64,000 nucleotides of DNA. Source: Litomosoides sigmodontis. Taxonomy: Eukaryota > Nematoda > Chromadorea > Rhabditida > Onchocercidae. The translations under genes and the position numbers were made by a program. This document shows, piece after piece, positions 14,192 to 28,900 of this stretch. The notes beneath the pieces were generated by a model that saw nothing but the letters and a program-made list of their open reading frames with translations, made no database searches and was not told where the DNA came from. Every line of letters starts with the position of its first letter. Positions within the stretch are counted from its first letter, which is position 1. The stretch lies in contig OY718804.1 in NCBI GenBank assembly GCA_963070105.1, positions 124,001 to 188,000 of the forward strand. Direction: 5' to 3'.

Positions 14192-17100
14192 TCATTTCCA
14201 TTCTTCTTCCCTCCATTCACCATCATCCACTCCCATTCCTTCTTTTTTTTTCTGTTCGTTTGATGTCCAATCGTGCTGCTGTGACCTCTTTTTTTGTCTC
14301 TTATATTCCCTATATGTCACTGTTACTAAAAAAGAAAAACATGAGCAACTTGAAACTTCAAAACTATTCCTTCGCACTTCAAAAACACCAGAACCTTTAG
14401 TCCTCAAATGTTTATGGAAATCTCATAGCAATAGCAAATCGAAGGAGATAAACATGAATTAACCAACCAGCTGCATCCTGCGCAAAATATCTCCACATAT
14501 CACTTGCTGTTATTACTTCAGGCCGTTGCCTAACATCTGCTATTGCCGGTGGACCTGCCGCTATTACATCACCATCTGGAAGAATAACCTGTCGACCTCC
14601 ATCCAAATTTAGCACTATTCCGGAGCATCGATGCTATAATTTAATAAGACAAAAGTGTTGGCTCCTGATTCCACAGCTTCAATCAGCTACAACCGGAACA
14701 AACTGTACAATACTACCTACACATACGAAAACAGTTCCGTATTTCGACTAGGTTGTTGAATTTAATTATGCTGTAACTTATAAAGCTTAAAGTATTCAGA
14801 CTGCAGGAGTGAGAAATTTGAACTTCCAAAGAATTGAACTCAAACCTTAAAAAATCTTGAATCTTCGTCAGTCTTTGGTACAGTGTTAGGAATCTTCCGT
14901 TCAGAATCTGAAACATGGACACGTTAGCTTGGAAATAAATTTACAAAACTAGTGCAAATTGTTTGAAATTGTTACTTCATACAACCAACAATACCTTTCG
15001 ACACAATTCCAGTTTGTACGTTCGGATCAAAAAAGAAAGAAAAATTCTTCACTGTTGGATCGCTGCTCACAGATCCCACACTTACTGTTTGCTTCTGTTC
15101 ACTGTGTTCTGGCTTTTTCGAACTTTCCACATGATCTGAAAAACATGAACTTCAAAAAACTCTCGCAATGACCAACTCTACAATCAATTAGAATGACCAC
15201 CAATGCATTCTAGTAATGAAGACAGACTTCATTTCAAGATCAAACATATTACGCGACTAACCGCAATTGGAAGTTTCATCGACAGATTGTTCTTTCACCG
15301 ATGAGCGAGAATCCAATAATACATGAGGCGCTTCATTTGGGCGCGTTTCAGCATTATCATATAATCGTCGCTTGGCAATGTCTGCCCACGACTGTCGAGC
15401 TGAAGCAAGCCATACAGAAAACATTTTTGATCGATTATCAAAGAAAAGTAAAACTAATCATTTTAGTAGGTCTACAAGCACTGGAAACATCAAGAAAACT
15501 TTCAATAAAATATGTTACTACCGCTACAAACCTGGAACTTTCGTGTTAGCAGCAGTAACAGTGACCATTTGCTGCTCCAGTACGTCACGTTTCGTGTCCG
15601 ACAGATTTTCCGAAAGAGATGCTACAGCCGGGGCCGGGGAAGAGCCACTTTGCAACTGAAACTTTTCCAAACTGCTTATTGAAAAAAATAATGCCAGATT
15701 ACAGGAAAAACAGTAATAGAGTATTTCAATGAGTTATAACGTGAAAATGAAAATGCAGAAAGAAGAAACCATTTTTACAACAGAAGAAACGAGCAAAAAA
15801 TATCACGAAAAGTGTGAAAATGTTTTCATTTTGAAAGCTTTTCGAATAACTAACAACTTACGTTTCCAGCAGCGACAGAGTATTTTAAAGTCAATGGCTG
15901 ACTGCTACGACGATCAGGAGATGCCGTGCGACTTGTCTGAAGCGAAGATGGCAAACCATATTTTATCTTCTTGCTCGTCGACGTTGCACTAGCAAATTTT
16001 AGATGCTGCTGCTGTCGTTGATGCTGAAGCTGAACACTGCCACCAGTACCGATAATTTGACTTTTTCCACTACCATTCTAAGATAAAAATTTCATTTATT
16101 TAAATAAAATCTAACGGTATGAATTTCGAACCTGCTAAAAGAGAGTATAGTAGGCTGATGCTGGAGAATGACCTTTGGGCATTCTCTCCTTACCTCACAA
16201 TCAACCGGTAATGGAGAAATAGTTCCACGAGAAGACGGCTGATTTCTACGACTATCTGATGGCAGTTGTATCGAACTTCGTCGCAATCTATCTGCATCAC
16301 GCCTTACATTTATTCTGGCGCCTCGATCCATCACGCTATAAGTAATGTATGAACTTCAGCAAACCAAAGTGCATTAAACTAATTTTTAATAGAAACATTT
16401 GATTTACTTTTTTAAGAATTCGAATTTCACAAATTGCACGTCACTACTGCCAAAAAGATCAGAGTTTACCGAGTTTTCCATTTTTCTTTTAGTACAAAAC
16501 CTCGAACATTAGATAAATCATATAGCATTACTCTACCTATTGAAGTACACATTCTTCCTGTCCGACCCTGGCATGACAGTTTGTTGATGCTGAGTCACAG
16601 CCGCACCACCTCTTCTTTTACTTCTGGCAGTGACCTGGATAAATTCGGATTCCTCAGCTGCCATCGGTAAAAGATTTACTTCCTCGTCATCAGCGCGATA
16701 GTTAGCGCCATCACTTATGAAGTCACGTGAACCAGAAGCACCAGATTGTTCATCCGTATGATACTGCAATTCAGTTTCTAAAAAAGAATGCCCGAAAATC
16801 AGTAATTGAAACCAGCTCCTAAACTATACATACCTCCTTCAGTGCAATAAGTGCTTTTCAATCTGGGTAAACTTCATGGAATGGTCGTTTTTCTATAGCT
16901 ACTTCATATCATAATTAGCTTGAAAAATATACTATGTCATCGGAAAAGTTAGAGTTGGCGCCTTCATCGGCACTCAAATACTGTTCTTCGTCATCCACAC
17001 CTTCATCCACCGCCTCCTTCGTTGCAGTCGCAGTACGACTTCCTATTTCCTCAATCTTGTCACTTTGTGGTGATGGCGTCTAAAAAATACCAACTTCAAA

Positions 17101-20100
17101 CAAATGCCTAGAAAAACTCGCGCAAACGTATGTTGTTCGGATAAATCGTACGTTGTTTACTGTGTGTTAAGAGTTATCGGTAACATAAACTGAGTTAATT
17201 TCGTCCTTAATTTTTAGCATAAAATCCTTTGCTGAAATCCATCTTTATTTTCTGCTTTCAACATTTGCCCAGATTTCATCAACTTTTTTTCTCATCTCGT
17301 TCTATCAAACCTAATATCTCTGAAGTACAGACTAATACTAAGATTCAACTGAAAACCTCCGATGATATCGTCTCCCCCATCGATGATGGTCCATGTTTAG
17401 ACTCAACTGTAGTTTCCGTCACAACAACTACTGTCTTCGCCTTTTCAACATTCAATGCTTCCATTTTGGCAGAGAGTTCAACTGCCTCTCTGTCGATGAC
17501 AACAGAACGTCTTGTGGCCTGTTAAAATATGATATACCGAAGAAGTCATTTTTGAAAAAGGGTATACCAGAAGGAATAAATCAGAAAATTGCATCTATTC
17601 GTAGTGATACTCCAATATTCACATCAAGTAAATACAAAATTTTGCAAACCTTATCTGTTTGACGATCTTTTTTGTCGCCCCTTTTACGCGTACCACTAGT
17701 TTTAGAACTGTTTGCTAGAACAGAGTGATCCTGAAAGAAGGAAAAACTCGATTTTTACAACTTGTGAAGTAATCATATAAATAGCAGCAGATCTATTACA
17801 CTATTCTTTAATATAGTTGCAACATTTTATCTAATGCAGTAATGACGATTGAGAACAGCTGCGTTACGGTCACTGTTATCATTGGCTATTAATGTACTAC
17901 AACTAAAAAAGCAATAGAAAACTAGTAGTAGTAGCAGTAATAAGTAGTAATATACTAATAAGTAATTAGGTGTGTATTCGATCAATGATCTGCAGGAAAA
18001 TAGCTACAAGAGGTAGTAGTAGTAGTAGTAGTAGTATTAACCGTGTAATGGTACCTGCAGAAGATAGTGAAAATGGGAGAAGTCGAAAAAGATGGGAGAA
18101 ATTCAGAGGAAATAGAGTGAGAAAGAAGAGAGGAGAGGGAAGGAAGAGAATTGTATCCATCATGTGGTACTTCACAACAATTACCTCATAGCAGTCCAGC
18201 GATTTGTGGTCGCTTGCCATCATAGACTGAGTGGACCACAAGTCGACCTCACCAGCACCCTACCTACTCTTTGACCTAGCAAGATATGGATTGGTGCATG
18301 TACGCTGCAAATCAATCCCTCCAAAGCATCTACTACTACACGACTATTCAATTTCAAAAATGTCAAAAAAGATTTCATTTGAAAGGGATATGTGAATACC
18401 TTGGACCAATTTGCTCCATTCTTCTGATTACCCTTGACCTTCCCTTTGCTATCGCCTTCAATGCGCTTCAGTATCTCCTCAGGTGATAAATTACCCATAT
18501 AACCTGAATCAGTGGTGTATCAGGTAAAAAGATGGTGAAACAAATATTGACTGAAATAGCTTGCTAAAATTTGCGTTGCCCAGTGAAGCAACATCATCCA
18601 GTAGTACTAGGTTGCGAAGAAACTCAGTCGACCGCTCACTTCGCTGCTAGATTATTCCGACCAGCAAGCGGATTTTCCTCTTCCACATTTATATAAGGCA
18701 CGCACATATGCATCGGGAATTTTTATATGCAATAGATTTTTTCAAATCACTAAAATACTTTAGCAGCTGCATTGCAGCAAGAGAAACAGCTCCTGGAAAC
18801 GAATGGGGGGATACGGGTGTTGATAGCGACAGCAAGGATTTAATGTGGAGAGGGGAAATCGAACTTTCAGCTCATCCAGTACGGATATCTTCTTCCATTA
18901 TCCTTTGCACCACCATGTCTGCAGCCGTGTGTGCTGGCTATCCACGAAAAAATTTTTAAAAAGGAATGGCGAAGGCGATGTGGATGGAGCAAGGGAGAAT
19001 AGGAAATGATAACAAATTAAGAGTAAATATTTTCCTCATCTCTGGATATGCCAGACAGATAAGTGAGAGAGAGGGAGAGAGAGAGAGACGGGAGTTGAGA
19101 GTGATAGTCAGGGGAAGAGAAAATGATCAGAAATGTCTTGCAAAAGAAGCGCACTAGTACATCATGGAAATCAAGATGTGTGTGTGTTTTTTTCTAGGTT
19201 TGTGGCGAAGAACCTCACGAAATGGAGTTAAACTGCACAAAAGGAGCAATTGACGGTGAAAATCTTATAAGGAATATTCAGCTACGTGAAGGACAGATAT
19301 GACTGTCGGAAACACGTGTTAGAAGTGAAGTGAACTAACGAGGTCCAGTTAGAGAGAGTGGTACAGGAAGAAAGACTTCGTCGTCTCATTGGTGGCGACC
19401 GCTCCTTGTGTCGGCTATTGCCTGGGAATGGGAAAAAGCAACACAGTCCCCTTTTTTTTGAATTTCATTACTCCCGAGCAAATATCACTTCAACATTCTT
19501 TACTCGAAAGACATTAACGACATATCATTCACTTTGTTTGCTGTCATGAATACCAGAACCTTCTCCTTCCTACTGCGAACAGAACACAGGAAGTGAGTGC
19601 GCCACATGGCACTTCTTGACCTTCCTTCTCAAAAACGGCTTTACAGAAGTGTACCGCAAGTAAACGTAGACAAGCAATGCAATCCACAAATTTGCGATGA
19701 GGACAGATAGCAGCAGCCGGATGGAGACTTTCAGCCATGCAAATGCCGAGATGCGAGGATGAGGTACAACGTTCCTTGATATTCTACAACATGCAAATGT
19801 CTTTTACTTAACTAGAATTTGAAACACGCTTGCGGAGAGTGAGCAAAATGCAATCTAATAACCAACTGATCAAATGAACAAGTAATATTTTCAGGCACAC
19901 AGAATAAAGGACGAATCGTATGCATTAACATCATGTATGATAGATAGTGACAACTATGTTGCTGTTTTGAAACAACGGTGACCGAAATGCTCAAACTGGT
20001 GACGTCCCAAAAATCTACATTTAGTTTGTTTATGCTTTCATTGTCATCAATCATATAGTGTAGGAGCTGAGGACCAGCTAATATGCAAAAATGACGCTAA

Positions 20101-21699
20101 TTACTGTTTTATTACAGTCCCAACTCACACAATGAATGACTTTCATTGAATGAATTAGAGTGGCGCTATCGTGAAAAACATGTAATGAGATAACTACACT
20201 TTAGAAGCAAGTCATAAGGTTGCATTACGAAAAAACTGTGAAGGATGAAAGTTGGCCAAACAAGGAGTGTCCATTATTAATCATAAGAATGCGGAATGAA
20301 TAGTATGGTACCTGTCCAAATTGAATCAATCTCTAATACCCTAGATCATTTGCAGACAGTTATCTACGACACGACAGTGCTGACGGTTTGCTTTTATTCG
20401 ATTACGATGTCCATCAGCTAGACGGAGAGATTAGTGAACCAGTATTTAATAGCCAAGTATTAATTTCGTTTTTTATCTTTAGAAAATCAGCTTCTTGAAA
20501 GAAATGAAATGGCTTCTTTATAAAAGTAAATTCCGCAGCGAAAGCATTTCCATGTTACTATGACAAGAAAATGCAGAAGCGAGGACGATAGTTTGGTGAA
20601 CGGTTGCTGGTGCCACTGAAGAATGATCAACATGGTAACAGCAATCAGTTATATCAGCTACCTGTTTAGCCATTTCAAAAGGTCGGCCCGACTTTTCATT
20701 CACAACTAAAGGACATATCAGTCAGCACTGCATATGCTATATGACATTTGCTGCCAGACTGCATTCAGTGACGAGAAGCCAGGAGATTTCACCCACGAAT
20801 AACATAACATTTCTATTTTCGAACCTTTATCATTCCTTCCATAACATACCACAATTTACGCCATTCAGAGAAGTATCGCGTGAAGTACGCAGTGCAACTA
20901 TGCAGAGACTTCACGTACAGGAATGGACGGATGTTTCGCAAGTACACTCTTTCCACTTTCAGTCCTCACTATTTTCAACAACTTCATAATCTCCTAAGAA
21001 AAGTAGGGAGGAACGAAACCGATAAAATAGTAAAAGACAGTATTGCAAGAAGTGCACGGAAATTTCCAAATCCATGTTATCCACGCAGTTCAAGTTATGG
21101 GAAAATAGATAAATCGGCAGTTTCATTTAACGGCAGGTTTTTGATCAAAGATAAACGTAAGGACAATGAAACGGGAATAGCCTCAATTATTGCCTGCCTG
21201 ATGGAAAGGATCAAGCCATGACGAAAGGAGAAGTTGAGCTCAGTGAGTTTTTCCTTCACTCCATAGCATTATTGAGAATATGAAATGCGACTTTAAGCAA
21301 AACTCGAAATTGTCCTTGACGTCATTGTTGCAAAGTGCGAGCAGAAGACGCACTGCAATTTGACCTGCACACATCACATCATTCCTTGCTGAGCAGAAAT
21401 GAGCTAATAGTTTTCGGATTGGGAAAAAGTCCGCTAACAATATAGCCTACAATGTGAAGCCCTCTTCACGCAGTTCTTTTCCGCCTCTATAACTATTGAA
21501 AGTAGTTAAATTCGTGGACAACATGGATGATGACAGTTACAACAACTAGCAGCTTGAGTGAAGAGTGAATAATAATGATCTAATTCTTCGGTATGCATTA
21601 TCTGCCCTGGTTGCACGCTCGATGATTCATTGAAAGCGACGAAAACTTTTGGGAAACGTTTCTTTCGTCGGTACTCTCCTTATCTACCCTCACTTCTCT

Positions 21700-21731
<32 letters not shown>

Positions 21732-21995
21732 CTTTGTCTGCGTGCGCGTACTGATGACGCACAGCAAGACGTGAACAATGGACGGTAAATAACTATTAGC
21801 AACGGTGGTGACAAAGTGATGAGGACGACAGTCGGGGATAAGAGTAAAGATGGGGTAAGGGAAGAAATGAGCGAAGCACGTAGAGCTAAAAGATTCGTTT
21901 GGATTTGCCCCCAAAATCATCCCCATTACTTTTCCAACTTTCCAACTAAAGATACCACAAGGTGAAATTCGCAAACGAGTCCTATGCATTTCCCG

Positions 21996-22048
<53 letters not shown>

Positions 22049-22946
22049 GTAATGAACTTAATGAGTAAACTAACCATCCTTCGATTCAACAACGTAACTA
22101 TTTTTTGCTTCTTTTGCCTTCTTATTCTCCTTACGTCTTTTAGCAATGGCGCACTTGTCCTACAAATTAGAAATTAAATTGCACACCAATTCATTAAAAA
22201 ATATTTTCCCAAAACTTACAAAAGTGAGGTGGCACTCTTCGAAATGAAGGAGTGATATGATCAAATGAAAAACTTCAAAATTCCTTGAACCCACTACAGG
22301 CAGTTAACTTGTGTCCGCCCCTGATAATGTATTCAAAGGAGGAGAAAGGAAGAGGTGAGAGGAGAGAAGAAAAGTAATAACCAACCGGTTGGTTCTTCAG
22401 ATTGGCCATTTCGTTATCCAAATTTGTCTGCTGCGGATTCTGAAACGAGTGAACAAAGTGTGTTGGGCTGAATTTGTCACAGAAATAAAAAAAAGTGAAC
22501 TAGAAAACTGGGCGCAGCTAGCCAGTTGCAAGCATCCCAAGGCACAACGACAGAAGGCAAAAGGGAACGGGAAGCCAACCAACCAATGGGTTAGCTTACT
22601 ACAACAAGTGCACGCTCACATGTACATCCGCTCCTCTCGCAATTGCTACTACGAAAACGAAATAGACCTTTTGTAAAAACTTTTTTAAATCATTTTGAAA
22701 ATCAAAGCAAACGTGAATCACATCTGTTTACTAATTTCGTCCCCTGTGCAACACGGAAACAAACTGATGAAATAAGCACTTGAGATATTATGCCATAGGC
22801 TAATTAAAAGTGATAAAACGTGCTCCTCTCTCGTGCTCTCCTTACCATTTTCATTTTCCACTTTTACCCATCTCCTCTAAACTGCTTGTTGTTGCTGCGC
22901 ACAAATCAGGAAGCAAGGCAGAAATTTCCTCTGATTACCTACGTGA

Positions 22947-22981
<35 letters not shown>

Positions 22982-25900
22982 GAGAAAAAGGAGGATGGAG
23001 AAGGAAGAGGGGGAAAGAAAAGCTAACTTACTTTCGTCAGCCAGCCTATTCGTGACGCATACAAGATAGATGTCAATCAATACTGGTTCTTTCCTTGTCG
23101 AATGCATCACCAGGACAGTAAGAAGTGACGACCGGGAGAAGCTAACACACTGGGAAGGGGGAACCTCAAAAGAAGAGGTGCGTGTGACTGTGAATAAAAC
23201 AATGAGCATCATCATCCATCCGTCCCGGGTTTGTCTTACCGAGTAACTGAAGTGCCGCGATTGAAATGGAAAGGGATAGATAGGTAGGTCGTTGGATGAT
23301 GGATGGATGGATGATGCGCTGGAGGAGCAGCACGTTAGCTTCAAGCCTTTTCACTTCACCACTTATACAGAATGAATCGGGTGAGTTGAGGCGTCAAAAA
23401 GATAAAAGTGAAAGTGATCAGAATCCTCTCTTCCTCAACAAAGCCGACACTAACCAGTCGTTTCCTGCGCTTCTTCCCATGCTTATAATGAGATTTCAAC
23501 TTGCTTTACGCTTGCCAAAGCAAATGGTCAGCATTGCTGGCAATCAGTAAACTGTTTCATTTCACCTATCTACCAACCATTCATTACTACATGTTGCGAT
23601 GAAGCACCTAACACTATCCGAGGAAATAAACGCTAAAAAAATATTTGCCGTTGGATGGATGTTGTGAACGCGCACACCTCACAAAGCACCTATCTATCTA
23701 TCGTAGTAGCGTACCGAGATGAGCGGTACGGTACATACATCCTTCAATAGTAAGTGAGAATGACACAATAACAGCATTACCACCTTACATATAAATAACA
23801 CTACTGGAGATTTGCATGTGGCTTAGAAACCTTAAAAACTTCGCCCAGCCTACTTTCACCACTTCCTGACGAGAAGTTTCGGCGTTAACAGCCGAAATGA
23901 AACAATATGTTGATTTGACATATCTCGTCATACGTTTGCAATGACCCGGACACTTCTATCCATCACCAAACTTCTTTCTCTTGCCGCTAGCAGCTACTTA
24001 CATATCATAAACACAAAATTAGTAAAAGTGAACTAACAAGACGAGTGTCCTCGGTTGGATCCAACAGCCCTCTCGCATAAGTTTCACGTCCGTCGAAATG
24101 TGCCGGTATCAGTTCTCGTGCTAATACTGAACTGGATGTGTTAGCTGATACCAAACTTACTGCAATATGATTAAATGTTGCTAAATGACGAGAAACATAC
24201 ATCATGCATAAAGACGACACTGACAGCAATAGACCATAACACGAAACACGCCTGTCTCCAGAAACAGGAGTGCTCGGCGGAACTACTGAAGACGACGGAC
24301 AGAGCGAGCTATCATCCAAAACTTCCGGAACAGAAGAACGACTATGTGATGTGGTCTCTCTCTCCCCCCCATTCCCAATGAAAGCGTGAAAGCCTGCAGT
24401 AGCCGCAAAGACCACAAGAAGAAGAAGAAGAGTACATCGTTAAGAGAAAGGAATCTACCTAACAAACATTTTCCATGAATCCTTCTCATAGTTCCGGGGA
24501 AAAGGATCGAGCAGTGAAGCAACAACCCTTGGAAGGTACGTGTTTCCTTATATCATAATTCAAATACATTCCATCGAAAAGTCAGACTCTCCTTCCTCCA
24601 TTCTTCCGTAACCAAAGGGAAACTTCCTAGTGATCATTTAAAAGAACGTGTTGGTCCTCAAAGCACCAGCAAACACAAACTACAGTCCTCCGCAAATTTC
24701 CATTTTTAAGAGATGTGCTGAGGATCTATCGAAATGAGCAAAACAAGTGCCAATCCTGGGACATGAAACAGGATGAATTAGTTCGTGTGAAGTGGCGAGA
24801 ATTCCATGACGTGATGTAATTATTGGGTCTATAAAATGCACAGTTTGAGCCGTGTTTGCAATTTCAACTTACCAATGTCACGGCAAAGAAAGAGGGGAGC
24901 GACGGAGAGGGGCAAAGATGAAGACAACAAAGTAAAAAGGGGTTTCGTCACTGCGCTAAAAACGTTCTTTCCGACGAGTGGAAAAGATCACGCACGCACG
25001 TAGCTCACAATGAAACAAATAGATGATTACTTGGCTAGATTTACTGTAGTAACACAGCACAAGTGATGACTAATATGATATGACAATCTGTGCAGACTAA
25101 AACATTCCCCAGTGACCCGTGATCCGATCTAATGATACAAACTGATGCGTTGTTCGGTCCATCGGTAGTCTTAGCGGACGATGTGCAGGATTGAAGTTTA
25201 TAGTTGCGAAGTAGCGTTGCGCATGGGAGGTTTACTTTCGTTCATCGTTGGATAGTCGGTAGCCTAGCAGTAAGGTAAGGAACGCGAACACAGAGCTGAG
25301 AGCTGCTGCTACTTTCAGGAAGTGATTGGCCAGTAGTAAGAAGCGGATAATTCCTTCACTCTCTTAAGGCAAATCGATACTTCGGCTACTTACATCCAAC
25401 AAGCAGAATCGACAACGATTACTGCTCGTCAGAAGTTTCAAATTGCTCCACGACAGAAGCGCTCACATATCAGTGAACAGAATAAGCCAGCCGCATGATG
25501 CCGCCGTTGTCAACATATCAGGCATCAACAAGAGTTCTATAAACGATCGATCATTTCGCAACGATCCGGCATATCAGCGCTTAATAACAGTAACACATAC
25601 AATGTCATCACAATTAGAAATTGAACAGTTGCTGAAAATTATCTGCAAATTACAAAATACCTCTTTAAGAAAGAATACAATCCAGCCTTGTGTTGCGACT
25701 GCTGCACAGTCGAAGACATGATTTTTTGCATGCCAAATTAAATTCAAAAAAGACAGGAAAAAAATATGGACAGCACGAGCACACATAGATCGGACTGACA
25801 GAACGTTGGTTCGACGACGATGTATCGGCTGTAGGTGAAATCACACTCACCATCAGCTGCCAAGATATCCCTTTTAACTCCTAATGTGAGAGATTTCTGC

Positions 25901-28900
25901 ACATCGTACGTACCAACTCGATTTCCATGTAGGCGCAAATGTCCAGATGAATAGGCAAATGGGTTCTGCAACAGCAACAATTTCGAGCAACTGGGTTTTT
26001 GGAAGCGTTTTTTCTTTTCAAAATATCATCTGTCTAACTCAATAATTTTGAGGATCTTTCCTTCTCAAAATATATTTAACATCGAGATTACGTAAAGATG
26101 ATTTAAAGATATAGCCAGACTAGAGTAATTTGTAGTAAAGTAAAACGCGTCTGAGCGTAACCAATTACAATTCTCCAGTCCTCCCCTCACTTCCTTATGT
26201 TTAGTTCATTATTCCGTTTCGATGGATTTAAAAAACCGTGCTAACGTCATCATGCTTCTCCTGAACACCGACAGCTGCACTGGCTTCAGCACTCTTCTGA
26301 ATCCTATAATCCACAATGTTTGCTTCAGTAGTTGGTTCGCATTCTTTCGAAACTTTCGATACAACGTTCACTATGACTTCGTCATCCTCACTGTCGTTTA
26401 GCGGTTGAATCTGTAAATGGTTATTATTTCTACTTCCTTTGACTGCAATAACAAGTTAGTGCAGATTCGAGCATGCAAACATAGAGTAAAGTAATGTGTC
26501 TAGAGAGGCATACTGTGTTAAGCAATGCAAGGAAGTTATAACGCAAACAATCCGCAACAGTTACCGGTGCTGTTGCGAGCTTATCAATATGATTAGGAAC
26601 ACCGTGAACCATCCATCTCTCGCCACGTCACGCTACTCAACCATACCTTACCTTACGATAGTGATGGAAAAGCTCAAAATCATTCACTGCCAATTTTTAA
26701 GTACCATAAAAGCAAATCAATTTGTCAGATAAACATATTTCCGGTAAGAGAGAGGGACAGAGTCGAAGAGTAATCAAGTTTGTCGGATTTCTCTTCATCA
26801 AATAAAACATAACTTTTTATCAGAAAAGATGCAAGCGTAAAAGTGAAAATGAACATTATTAGAAGGCCAATTTTAATCACTGCTCATATACAAATGTTTA
26901 CAAGTGGAGGGTAAGGAAACCTCCCATCTACCTCACCTCATGCTACACTACCAATCAGTTCCAGTATGAATATGAGTAGCGTTCCTAGGTTTGTAGGCAT
27001 TTACATCTTATTCGAAAATTCCCAGCATTTTTACGTCAATATTTAGGAGCACTTTCAGATGGAATTGCCTTGAAGAGCTTAATGACTAGATTACCAAGAA
27101 TTCTCCAGTCAATCATATATATATCACAAACATTGGAAAAGAACCATGAGGTTCCATCGATTCACCTCAGCTCAATCACTACATTTCAAAGGCTTACGGT
27201 AAAAATATTTAATCTAGAAGGATTTCGTCATGTTTTAAACGATACATTTCAGTCCAAGGAAGAAATCAGCAAAAAAAGCTAGCATTTTTATCTCATAGTT
27301 TTCGGAGTTTTGAAAAAATCTTAGTTTCAAAATGAGTTCAATATTTTCGTTTCGATTTCTCACATTACTCGATAATCTTCAAATATTTCTTGCGCTTTGT
27401 ATCACTGCATTACTTTTATATATCATTGTATTATTCTCAAACAAACTGAAAATGAAGAAAAGCCTCATTTGAATTATGCAGTTATATTTACCGACGACAT
27501 CTGCTTGCCACACGTCATCCTTACTTATTGCTATGAGTCCAGAAAAAATCCTTCTAATACACAGCACGAGCAATGTGCAGTATCTCATCGGATTGAATCT
27601 CTCTGATGAACTAGCAGACGATTGAAATAATACATTGGAACATTCTATTGCAAGACATCAACTCCTATGCTACCCAATCAGTCTACAGTTTTTTTTATAA
27701 GGAATTTCGTTGCATTTTTCATAAAACGAAAAAAAACAGCGAAACATCTCCAGCAAGAAATTATTAGCTCAAGTTAAAAAAGTTACCTCTTGAACTGAAT
27801 TGCCTTGCGTATAAACGTTGCTGAAACCACTACCATTCATGTGTCCACTTTTATGCCCCCCAATATACATGCTTGAAGAGCTAAAGATACATACATTACA
27901 CATATACACATATATATATATGTATAAAATCCTAACTGAATGCTACACCATCTGATCGGTTAACATATTAACGTATATCTCTAAGGGAGACACTGCGTTT
28001 CGATAAAAAACATACCGAGAGAGAACACCGGCACGTTCATCCTCATCAATATATGCTATCTCATTCGTATTGGCATATCCATTTTCAGTTGATGGTACCA
28101 AATTTAATTCACTGCAGCAAATCAATTCGTTATTCCGGAAAAGAACAAAATAGCGTGATTGCTGGACCCGATCACATTTTACTGCTTCAGGTTTCCTCAT
28201 GATCAGCTATCACATACAAATACAATACAACTTACTTGAAACTGGTAACAACATCAGATGGCTTATTGCTCGTTTGTGTTGCACGTGTAATGTCCCCGGA
28301 ACTGCATCTTCCGTTATTGCTCATGATATCACCATTGGCCACCACATGGGTAAGTTTCTTTTCAACTGTGATCTTGGGCAATCCATCCGAATTCAAATTG
28401 GCATTTAGGAAGCTTTTGATGTCATGATTATTACTAGCATTATTTTTTCCACATTTAGTATAATTCGATGGTGAGCGCGCTTCCCAGTTTTCCTGAATGG
28501 CAGCATGTAAGTCTATTTTATTTTCAATGAGTTAAGTAGCCCTAATGGTCAATTCAACCTAGGTGGATAGGTGGATAGATAAGAGATATAACAAGATTTC
28601 GGATGACTAATAAAACGAAATAACAGGAAAAGATGTAATTCAATGGACCTTTACCACCCGATTTTTATTTGCAATGTTGGTTGCAAGTGAATTGTGAACC
28701 GTAAGCGATTTAGCAGTTGTGCTAGAAAAGCAGCATGAGTGGAATTATTTTATTTTATGCTCATCATGAATTAGACTGTTCGTACTGTTTGTTGAATACG
28801 TTTTTACGATAATTTTCACGGTAAGCATGCATCGGGTTAACAACTGACAATTTAGATCAAACCACTTAAATGTGAAGAAATGCAAGGTTAATGTTACCGG

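Noticed and set aside
22877..23344. 155-codon minus-strand frame, the second longest seen
   Set aside because: It runs through a (GA)n repeat, giving Ser/Leu runs. It sits in an intron whose flanking exons join correctly without it.
24005..24415. 136-codon minus-strand frame taken whole
   Set aside because: Only 24038-24144 fits as an exon in phase with its neighbours; the remainder is intron read-through.
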